Of a stretch of 64,000 nt of DNA, positions 37,729-44,376 are shown piece after piece (position 1 is the first letter of the stretch; each line of letters opens with the position of its first letter). The translations under genes were made by a program, and so were the position numbers. A model generated the notes under the pieces. That model searched no databases, was not told the origin of the DNA, and saw only the letters and a program-made list of their open reading frames with translations. The stretch comes from CAZMZF01 sp964570765. GTDB taxonomy: Bacteria; Zixibacteria; MSB-5A5; RBG-16-43-9. The stretch is taken from assembly GCA_964570765.1 (NCBI GenBank), contig CAZMZF010000003.1, forward strand, positions 100,983 to 164,982, in the 5' to 3' direction.

Positions 37729-39078
37729 TTATCCCTTTAAAATCATATTCACTTTAAATTTTAAGTTATCCCCTTCCAGTTTACGTTCTAAGTTTGGGTT
37801 TGCCCATAAAGTTGATTGATTGAAAAGGATTCTTAACTCCTCAGCCCTAAAAAAACTCTCAACTTTATCTTTCCCTTGAATAATCCCATTGACTTCCGCC
37901 TGCCATTTTTTACCTGTTTTTTTAACTGTTAAAGAATTAAGGGTAATATCATCTGGCACCAGTCTGGCTAATTCTAAAAGGAAATCAGTCCAGGCTGGCT
38001 GTGCTTCTACAGAGTTATAGATAAGCTCTGCTGAAAGCTCCTTTAACGCGCTCTCCTTCTTTTTGATCTCCCCTTGAACCGCTTTTTCATCATCTAAAAG
38101 ATTTAACCAATCGAGTGAATATTTTAGATTTACGCCTAAGATAAAAAGAGTTATTCCAATGAAAACAGAAACTAAAAGAGTGGCTATCTTTCTATTTTTC
38201 CTCTTTTCTTTAATCGAAGCCGGCACAAGGGAAAACTGGAACTTCTTAGGAGTTAAAAGTGCTAATCCGAGACACCCTGGATAGGTTAAAAGCTCTTCAT
38301 TGGAGCCCTGAAAAATTTCTTCTGCCCACACTGGCACGACCTTCAGATCCACCTTCTTCTTCAGGGCTTCTAAAAAATCTGAAGGTTTAAAACTACCACC
38401 TACTATGATCTTTTCGATTTTATCCTGGGGAAAGTTCTCTGTATAAAATAGAATGGTTTGATGAATATCTTTAATTAGCCGTTCTGTCTCCGCTGATTTC
38501 TCCTCTACGTTCAGGGGAAGACCACGGGTGATTCTTATCTCTTTACCCTTAAAAATTAGAATTCTGCTTTTATCTCCAGAAACATCCACAAAAGCGACAT
38601 TTTCATTCTCCTTTAGCTCACCTAATTTTTCTAAAAGGGTTCTTACCGCCATAGGATAAGTGGTGAAGATAGAGGGCTTCGTCTTGAAATTGGAGAAAAG
38701 AGAGACCAGTTCTTCTAAATGTTTTCTTCCTAAACCCACCACCATAATTTTCGCTTGAGTTCCTGCAGTCCCCGTCTCTACTTGTCCAAGCTCTTCGTAT
38801 AGGTATTCGGATTCCTCTTCAAATATTTTTTTGGTCTCTTGCTGGATGGAGCTTTTTAAGAGGTTACCCCTCAGAGGGGGCATGAAAATCGTTTTATGCA
38901 CAGAACCTTCTATGCTCCCGCATACCCTGATGTCTAATTTTCTCTTCTCTTCAGAAAGATATTTAGCCAGCTCTTCTCTGCTAAGCTTCAATAGTTTGAT
39001 AACCTTATTCGTGTCCCGATAAGGCTCTGCTAAAATCAGTCTGGCAAACTCTCCATCCCATTCAACTGCTAAGATCAA
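37729..39078 (-). CDS. PilM-PilN fusion protein (MshI/GspL-like)
   Basis: A 449-residue protein joining two pilus parts. Residues about 1-280 form an actin-like PilM/GspL cytoplasmic domain (MILAVEWDGEFARLILAE..., NVAFVDVSGDKSRILIFK, IEKIIVGGSFK). A membrane helix follows near 300-318 (IATLLVSVFIGITLFILGV), then a PilN-type coiled coil and periplasmic domain (WTDFLLELARLVPDDITLNSLTV...). The same plan is known for GspL and MshI. It fits the I-J-K-L-M-N-E-G order of MSHA operons. Confidence 0.85.
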   Translation of the reverse strand: MILAVEWDGEFARLILAEPYRDTNKVIKLLKLSREELAKYLSEEKRKLDIRVCGSIEGSVHKTIFMPPLRGNLLKSSIQQETKKIFEEESEYLYEELGQVETGTAGTQAKIMVVGLGRKHLEELVSLFSNFKTKPSIFTTYPMAVRTLLEKLGELKENENVAFVDVSGDKSRILIFKGKEIRITRGLPLNVEEKSAETERLIKDIHQTILFYTENFPQDKIEKIIVGGSFKPSDFLEALKKKVDLKVVPVWAEEIFQGSNEELLTYPGCLGLALLTPKKFQFSLVPASIKEKRKNRKIATLLVSVFIGITLFILGVNLKYSLDWLNLLDDEKAVQGEIKKKESALKELSAELIYNSVEAQPAWTDFLLELARLVPDDITLNSLTVKKTGKKWQAEVNGIIQGKDKVESFFRAEELRILFNQSTLWANPNLERKLEGDNLKFKVNMILKG

Positions 39079-39100
39079 TTCTTTTCCTTTATCTTAATCT

Positions 39101-39922
39101 TTAAGGATAGATATCATCACCCAAACCCTCATCGTCTATCTTATTAGGTCCTGAGGAATAGAATTTATTGCCAGTGGGATCCCAGATATATTCAATCCCC
39201 CAGGGGTCAATAATTTTATCTGCATCTGTTACCAAACCAGCCTGAGTTAAAGAAGTTACTCCGTTGACTAATGACCAGTTAGTTACCCCATCCCAGTTTC
39301 CATTCGGGTCTGTTGTATCTTCATCCACGAAGCCATCACCATCGTCATCGTTTTCCGCCAAGATCTGTGCCGCCTGGTTTAATACTGCTATTTCTTCCTC
39401 AATCTCCCTTCTCCAGGAGATAGCGGCTTCCAATTCTGATTGGGAAACATAGATTAAAATATCATCAAAATCAGAATTAGAGCTTTTCTGAGTATATCTT
39501 CCATCCGAAACAGTTGAATTTTCCTCCTCAAATCTGAGGTTTCTACCGGAAGAGATTAATACTGCTGCAGTAGTTCCAATTGTTTTGCCATCCACTTTCA
39601 AATCTGCCAAAGGATCACCCCCATTCGTAGCCACATATACGTAATATTTATCTTTATAATTCTCATCTGTCTGGGCTGAAGGAGCCAGTTCTAACTCATT
39701 GACTGGCAGGACATAATTTGTATCTGGCGAAGGAAGAACCAGGTTCCTCTCATAATAGTTGACAATCGCTTTTTTTATCTCCTCCATCTCCTTCTTTGTA
39801 GCTCTTTCTTTTTCTAATTTGCTGATCGCCCCATATAGATTAACCACAGACAGAGTAAGTATACCCATAATCGCTGAAACGATTAACAGCTCTATCAAAG
39901 AAAACCCTTTCTCTTTTTTCAT
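39101..39922 (-). CDS. Type IV pilin-like protein with calcium-loop motif
   Basis: The 273-residue protein has a class III prepilin signal: a short basic leader, MKKEKG, then cleavage before FSLIELLIVSAIMGILTLSVV with Glu at +5. Residues about 45-60 give the usual amphipathic helix. Near 190-205 lies NDDDGDGFVDEDTTD, a DxDxDG calcium-binding loop of the type found in some pseudopilins and thrombospondin-3 repeats. It may be a minor pilin. No prepilin peptidase gene is in the window. It sits 22 bp before the pilM-pilN gene. Confidence 0.88.
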   Translation of the reverse strand: MKKEKGFSLIELLIVSAIMGILTLSVVNLYGAISKLEKERATKKEMEEIKKAIVNYYERNLVLPSPDTNYVLPVNELELAPSAQTDENYKDKYYVYVATNGGDPLADLKVDGKTIGTTAAVLISSGRNLRFEEENSTVSDGRYTQKSSNSDFDDILIYVSQSELEAAISWRREIEEEIAVLNQAAQILAENDDDGDGFVDEDTTDPNGNWDGVTNWSLVNGVTSLTQAGLVTDADKIIDPWGIEYIWDPTGNKFYSSGPNKIDDEGLGDDIYP

Positions 39923-40088
39923 TTATATTAATCGAAAATTCATTACCGCGTAAATGTTCAGAAGCCCTGTTGTCCGCCAAGTTTCTTAGTGAAAAAACTT
40001 TATTTTCACCCCGCTTCATATTCTTATTTTATTTAGACTCACACCCCCTGAAGAGGACTTTCTCCAGGATACTAAAACACTTTTTTGT

Positions 40089-40118
40089 GGGGATGCACTT
40101 ATTGAAAAGTGCATCCCC
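40089..40118. repeat. Strong hairpin between the two pilin genes
   Basis: GGGGATGCACTT and AAGTGCATCCCC form a perfect 12 bp stem with a six-base loop, 20 bp after the stop codon of the upstream pilin. No T-run follows on the minus strand. It probably stabilises the pilin mRNA end or partly reduces read-through into the other pilus genes. Confidence 0.7.
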
Positions 40119-40138
40119 TTCTACTTCTTTTTAATCCC

Positions 40139-40657
40139 TTAATCTATGAAGTAGTAAAGATCAATCCTCCCTGAGCCAGTATAGACACCATCCGCAGTTA
40201 TGACTCCAGTGGTATCTACGCCATCATCCAACTGCCTATCTATGTTTCCGGCAACTTCAGGTGGCAGGTTGATGCTGACATAATTTCCCTGGCGGTAAGT
40301 AGTCCCAATCATGGTCGAGTCAGACCATCCCCACACGTATGTGCCTCCAAACGGGCTTCTCCGGCTTTCATGCGCTAAGTTCTCAGCTTCCATATCAGTC
40401 CAGACCGTGTCATTACCATCAAACTGGCCATTGCCATCCCTATCTCCTGGCAGCTGCTCAAACTTATCAAAGTAAGTGTAAGCGCCAGCATAGAGTCCCT
40501 GCAGGTCCTTCACCTGCCTTCTTATCTTGGCGTTATTGATCATCTGGGCACCTCCTAAGATGGCGCCGATCAGAAGACCGATAATCACCAAGCCGATGGC
40601 TAACTCGACTAAGGTAAAACCGCTCTCTTTACCCAACAGCTTCCTCATTTCCTTCAC
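40139..40657 (-). CDS. Type IV (MSHA-like) pilin, probable major subunit
   Basis: A 172-residue prepilin with leader ...KESG then FTLVELAIGLVIIGLLIGAILGG, Glu at +5, followed by AQMINNAKIRRQVKDLQGL. Near 75-86 PGDRDGNGQFDGND is a DxDxDG calcium-loop motif. It is first in the operon and is followed by a strong hairpin, both common for major pilins. The GTG start at 40657 has AGGAGGTGATA upstream; an ATG three codons later is also possible. Upstream (40658-41070) no gene is seen. Confidence 0.88.
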   Translation of the reverse strand: MKEMRKLLGKESGFTLVELAIGLVIIGLLIGAILGGAQMINNAKIRRQVKDLQGLYAGAYTYFDKFEQLPGDRDGNGQFDGNDTVWTDMEAENLAHESRRSPFGGTYVWGWSDSTMIGTTYRQGNYVSINLPPEVAGNIDRQLDDGVDTTGVITADGVYTGSGRIDLYYFID

Positions 40658-41070
40658 TTTTCTATCACCTCCTTTCTTTTAGGATTTAATAACAACACCG
40701 AAAAGGCTTATTCTGATCCATTGGAAACCAGTGAAGAATCCAAAATCCATAAATCTGCCTTAAGAAGATGATTTTTTTGATGGGAATATGTTTCCGCTGC
40801 TGGGAATCTGTTGGACTAATTAACCTGCAGGCCCCCCCTCATACCCGTCCACTTTTTCACTAATCGGAATACCTGATGAAAACTTGAGGGAAATACTAAT
40901 TTTTTTACAGAATAAACTGGATATATAACATCTATTTAATTATAAACATCTCTGTGATGAAAAACATAAGAGTTATAATAAATATCCTTTTGAAATAATA
41001 CTTCTTACCGATACTGATATTAATAGAATCAAAAAGTGGAAACTATTAAATCAAAAGGAGACTAAAAGAA
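40658..41070. other. Divergent intergenic region upstream of the pilin operon
   Basis: No gene is seen in these 413 bp. A run of Cs (GGCCCCCCCTC near 40830) stands out from the AT-rich background. No clear sigma-70 or sigma-54 promoter for the pilin was found by eye. AAAGGAG (about 41055) serves the small gene at 41071. Confidence 0.4.
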
Positions 41071-41319
41071 TTGCCTGGAAAAATAAAACAGCTATTATGG
41101 ATATTCTTGACCGATACTTACATTATCCTGATATCCTTTGCCTTCTTAAAAGTCCTGGAGCTTATGTTTAAATCTTTCTGGGTAAAAAAGCTTGTCCTTT
41201 TCAAGATTATCGATCTTACCTTCACCCTCCCTACCCTTTTAGCCTATGCTTTCCTGCTCTCTTTTGATTTAAGCGAATATCTCTTCAGAAATAAATCAGG
41301 AAACAAAGCAGATGGATAA
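41071..41319 (+). CDS. Small membrane protein of unknown function
   Basis: An 82-residue protein starting at TTG, with AAGGAG about 11 bases upstream. It has two hydrophobic stretches: WIFLTDTYIILISFAFLKVLELMF (about 10-33) and TFTLPTLLAYAFLLSFDL (about 53-70). No family is recognised. Its last 8 bp overlap the next gene, so the pair is probably an operon. The hydrophobic pattern, the ribosome site and the overlap argue that it is real. Confidence 0.55.
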   Translation: MPGKIKQLLWIFLTDTYIILISFAFLKVLELMFKSFWVKKLVLFKIIDLTFTLPTLLAYAFLLSFDLSEYLFRNKSGNKADG

Positions 41320-41602
41320 TCAAATACTGAATAATCTAAATAAAAAGAAATTCAGCTCTCCGGAAGTTCTATATCTGGTATTCTTACGGGTTTTAAAGAT
41401 AGTTCTTTTCTGCCTCAGTCTTACTTTCCTTTTCTGGCTATTTTTACTGAAGAGCTATATTATGTTTACTCTACTTTTAGGAGTAGTTCTGGGAAGCGTG
41501 GCTGAGATTTTAACAAATTCCAGAAAAGGGTCTTTAAAAGATAGGCCCGAAGAGGAAAAAGTTGAAGAGCAGGAGAAAAAAGAACTGGTAACTTCTGAAT
41601 GA
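41312..41602 (+). CDS. Small membrane protein of unknown function
   Basis: A 96-residue protein with two membrane segments (VLKIVLFCLSLTFLFWLFLL, about 27-46, and YIMFTLLLGVVLGSVAEIL, about 49-67) and a highly charged tail (RPEEEKVEEQEKKELVTSE). It overlaps the preceding gene by 8 bp. No family is recognised. Confidence 0.55.
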   Translation: MDNQILNNLNKKKFSSPEVLYLVFLRVLKIVLFCLSLTFLFWLFLLKSYIMFTLLLGVVLGSVAEILTNSRKGSLKDRPEEEKVEEQEKKELVTSE

Positions 41603-41695
41603 TTTATTCTTTCTGCTCAAATCGATGCCCAGAGTAAAACACAGAATTATTATTTAACCAAACCCTTTCCCCTAATCGAAAGTCTCAAAATTTTG

Positions 41696-41724
41696 TTGCC
41701 TTTCTCAAACAAAGTAACTATAAT
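41696..41724 (+). promoter_or_regulatory. Promoter for tRNA-Ser(GGA)
   Basis: TTGCCT (41696-41701), 17 bp, TATAAT (41719-41724). The flanks are nearly the same as those of the promoter before the other tRNA-Ser (29335-29363), showing that the two upstream regions share an origin. Confidence 0.75.
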
Positions 41725-41782
41725 AAATTCAAAGTTTAGAGTGAATTGGCCTCTCGAACAAACGCCAAACTCCAAACGAACA

Positions 41783-41800
41783 ATCCGCCTCAGGCGGACA
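41783..41800. repeat. Palindromic repeat before tRNA-Ser(GGA)
   Basis: TCCGCCTCAGGCGGA, another member of the TCCGCCTNNGGCGGA family, is placed within the CGAACAA...ACAAACTGTATT flank of the tRNA. The other tRNA-Ser lacks it here but has one in its variable arm. Confidence 0.65.
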
Positions 41801-41811
41801 AACTGTATTCC

Positions 41812-41903
41812 GGAGAGATGTCCGAGCTGGTCTAAGGAGCACGCCTGGAGAGCGTGTAGTCCTTAAAAAGGACTCCTGGGTTCGAATCCCAGTCTCTCCG
41901 CCA
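41812..41903 (+). tRNA. tRNA-Ser (GGA anticodon)
   Basis: A type II tRNA with acceptor GGAGAGA/TCTCTCC, anticodon stem CACGC/GCGTG, loop CTGGAGA (anticodon GGA), a variable arm TAGTCCTTAAAAAGGACTCC and an encoded GCCA end. Confidence 0.96.
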
Positions 41904-41950
41904 TTGCCAAGTAGGAATAGTAATATCGTAAAAATACTACAAAACCGGTA

Positions 41951-42090
41951 ACCCCACCTTGCCCACAAGGTGAGGTAATTTTTTTTGTAGAGACGCATTG
42001 CATGCGTCTCTAATCCAAATGAAATAAAAAATGGAAACCTAAAGGTTTCCGCTACAAAAAAATCGTCCGACAGAAACGTCGGACGCTACA
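41951..42090. repeat. Hairpin array, copy 1
   Basis: Three hairpins follow in order: CACCTTG-CCCA-CAAGGTG, AGAGACGCAT-TGC-ATGCGTCTCT and CGTCCGAC-AGAAAC-GTCGGACG, then GCTACA and the tail CCCTTTATCCCTT. The same order is seen at 52953-53052. Both arrays lie just after the stop of a minus-strand gene. The first hairpin is followed by T8 on the plus strand and also serves as the tRNA-Ser terminator. Confidence 0.7.
41954..41986 (+). terminator. Terminator after tRNA-Ser(GGA)
   Basis: CCACCTTG-CCCA-CAAGGTGAGG followed after a few bases by eight Ts, 50 bp after the tRNA. It is the first hairpin of the array at 41951-42090. Confidence 0.75.
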
Positions 42091-42106
42091 TTATTCCTTA
42101 AACCCT

Positions 42107-43522
42107 TTATCCCTTATTTCCCAGAGAACAGAGATATTCGTGAATCGATCTGGCAGCCTTTCTTCCAGCTCCCATAGCTGAGATAACAGTTGCCGCACCA
42201 GTTACAACATCTCCTCCAGCCCAGACCCTTTTCTTAGAGGTCTTGCCAGTCTGTTCATCTGTAATGATATTCCCGTTTTTCCCTACTTCTAACCCGGGTG
42301 TAGCCGCAGGAATAAGTGGGTTTGGGCTGTTACCGATGGCACATACCACCGCATCCACAGGAAGAATGGTTTCAGAGCCTTCGATGGGAATTGGTTTTCT
42401 CCTGCCAGAGGAATCAGGCTCACCTAACTTCATCTTTAGGTATTCAATTTCCTTGACCCACCCATTTTCATCACCAGTATATCGAATGGGGAGAGTTAGA
42501 AACTCGAAAATAATCCCTTCTTCCTCTGCATTTTCTATCTCTTCTAAACGGGCTGGAAGTTCCTGTCTGGATCTTCGATAAATAATCCTGGTCTCTGCAC
42601 CAAGTCTTAAGGCAGTTCTGGCACAATCCATAGCCACGTTTCCTCCACCAATAACTGCTACTTTTTTATGATTTTTTATGGGAGTATGAAACTCGGGGAA
42701 GAGAAATCCTTTCATTAGATTCATCCTGGTTAGATATTCATTGGCTGAATAAACGCCATTCAGGTTTTCGCCAGGTATATTCATAAACCAGGGAAGCCCC
42801 GCGCCAGAACCGACAAATAAAGCATCAAATTCCTCTAAAAGACTATCCACGGCTCTGGTTTTTCCCACCACAAAATCGGTTACTATTTTCACTCCTAATT
42901 TTTTGAGGTATTCCACTTCTCTGTTCACTATCGCCTTAGGAAGCCTGAATTCTGGAATACCATAAATCAAGACCCCTCCCATTTTATGCAGAGCTTCAAA
43001 AATAGTAACCTGATGCCCTAATTTTATGAGGTCACCAGCTACAGTTAGCCCGGCTGGTCCCCCACCAACAATTGCAACCTTTCTTCCAGTAGTTGATGGA
43101 ATTTCCGGTATCTCCAGCTTATCTTGTTCCGCTTCCCAGTCTGCCAGGAACCGCTCCAGTCGACCAATCGCGATCTGTCCTCCTTTTTTCTGGAGAATGC
43201 AGGTTTCTTCACACTGTTCCTCCTGGGGACAAACTCGACCGCAAACAGCTGGCAGTAAATTTTTTTCTTTTAATATTCTGATTCCAACAGAAAAATCCTT
43301 TTCAGCGATACACTTGATAAAACCGGGAATGTCTATCTCCACCGGACACTTTATAACGCATTTTGGATTTTTGCACTGCAGACATCTCTGAGCTTCCTCA
43401 ACTGCAGTTTCAACCAGATACCCCAGTGCTACCTCATTAAAATTATGACTACGCACCTCTGGCAACTGCTTGGGCATTTCCCTTCTTTTTAAATTCAGCT
43501 TTTTTTTCTGCGGTTCAGACAT
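42107..43522 (-). CDS. nfnB: NfnB/GltD-type NADPH-dependent oxidoreductase subunit
   Basis: A 471-residue flavoprotein of the glutamate synthase small-subunit family. The N-terminus carries Cys for two 4Fe-4S clusters (CLQCKNPKCVIKCPV near 40-54 and CGRVCPQEEQCEETC near 94-108). The FAD loop VAIVGGGPAGLTVAG is near 147-161 and the NADPH loop VAVIGGGNVAMDCARTALR near 288-306. In Nfn transhydrogenase the B subunit binds NADPH and ferredoxin-derived electrons at a bifurcating FAD. No glutamate synthase large subunit is nearby, while an NfnA-type gene lies 11 bp upstream, so NfnB is preferred over GltD. It ends the nine-gene redox operon. Confidence 0.85.
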   Translation of the reverse strand: MSEPQKKKLNLKRREMPKQLPEVRSHNFNEVALGYLVETAVEEAQRCLQCKNPKCVIKCPVEIDIPGFIKCIAEKDFSVGIRILKEKNLLPAVCGRVCPQEEQCEETCILQKKGGQIAIGRLERFLADWEAEQDKLEIPEIPSTTGRKVAIVGGGPAGLTVAGDLIKLGHQVTIFEALHKMGGVLIYGIPEFRLPKAIVNREVEYLKKLGVKIVTDFVVGKTRAVDSLLEEFDALFVGSGAGLPWFMNIPGENLNGVYSANEYLTRMNLMKGFLFPEFHTPIKNHKKVAVIGGGNVAMDCARTALRLGAETRIIYRRSRQELPARLEEIENAEEEGIIFEFLTLPIRYTGDENGWVKEIEYLKMKLGEPDSSGRRKPIPIEGSETILPVDAVVCAIGNSPNPLIPAATPGLEVGKNGNIITDEQTGKTSKKRVWAGGDVVTGAATVISAMGAGRKAARSIHEYLCSLGNKG

Positions 43523-43533
43523 AAAATAATTCC

Positions 43534-44376
43534 CTATGATTTCTCTGAATGCTCTTCACACCTGCTAGTCCTGAGAGGGATAACCTCCTCTTTCAAGTAA
43601 GTTTTGCGCCGCTGAAAAAGCTCAGCCCAATCCACCTGATGACCATCGAAATCCGGACCATCCACGCAGGCAAACTTTGTGCTGGTTCCTACAGTAACCC
43701 GACACACCCCACACATTCCAGTGCCATCGATCATAATTGGATTCAAGCTGACCACAGTTTTAATATTCAAAGGTCGGCTGATATCCGATCCCCTTTTCAT
43801 AAGAAAGGTGCAGCCATTGATAATGATTCGACTGATTGGCTCTTCAGAGGATTGAATGATTTCAGGAAGCCTGCCTATATGTCCCCGGTAACCCTTTGTC
43901 CCATCCCGGGTGATCTGGAAGAGTTTATCTGAAACTTCTTTAAGTCTATCCTCCCAGTAAAAAAGATACGAGCTTCTGGCTTCGATAACTGTGATAACCT
44001 TATTATTTTTCTGTTTAAGTGCTCTAACTATCGGGAAAATGCTTCCGATACCATAACATCCGCCCATACAGAGAACCGTGCCAAAACTTTCGATTTCAGT
44101 TGGATTCCCCAGCGGTCCCACTACAGTTGGAATGCTGGTTCCACTTTTAACTGAAGCCAGTCTATTAGTCGTGTTACCGACATTCATCAAAATTACTGTA
44201 ACTGTCCCTTCTTTTACATCCCAATCAGATACAGATAATGGTATCCTTTCTCCATCTTCATCTGCTCGCAAAATCACGAACTGTCCTGGTTTCACCTGCT
44301 GGGCAACTGCCGGTGCCTCTAAAGTCAAGAGGTGAATATTAGGCACAATCATCTGGTTTTTTATCAGTTTAAACAT
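43534..44376 (-). CDS. nfnA: NfnA-type ferredoxin-NAD(P)+ reductase subunit
   Basis: A 280-residue FNR-fold protein: FAD domain with ERIPLSVSDW (about 40-49), NAD domain with GPLGNPTEI and VLCMGGCYGIGSIFPIVRAL near 105-120, and a C-terminal 2Fe-2S site CGVCRVT...ACVDGPDFDGHQVDW near 222-255. This plan matches NfnA and archaeal sulfide dehydrogenase beta subunits. It overlaps the NuoG-like gene by 8 bp and precedes nfnB. In combination it would pass electrons between NAD(H) or another carrier and NfnB. Confidence 0.85.
   Translation of the reverse strand: MFKLIKNQMIVPNIHLLTLEAPAVAQQVKPGQFVILRADEDGERIPLSVSDWDVKEGTVTVILMNVGNTTNRLASVKSGTSIPTVVGPLGNPTEIESFGTVLCMGGCYGIGSIFPIVRALKQKNNKVITVIEARSSYLFYWEDRLKEVSDKLFQITRDGTKGYRGHIGRLPEIIQSSEEPISRIIINGCTFLMKRGSDISRPLNIKTVVSLNPIMIDGTGMCGVCRVTVGTSTKFACVDGPDFDGHQVDWAELFQRRKTYLKEEVIPLRTSRCEEHSEKS

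Noticed and set aside
29797..40657. Type II secretion system.
   Set aside because: The MshM- and MshN-type genes and the PilMN-O-P order fit an MSHA-type pilus better; no GspG-H-I-J-K set is present.
42107..43522. Glutamate synthase small subunit (GltD).
   Set aside because: The large subunit is absent, while an NfnA-type partner is adjacent.
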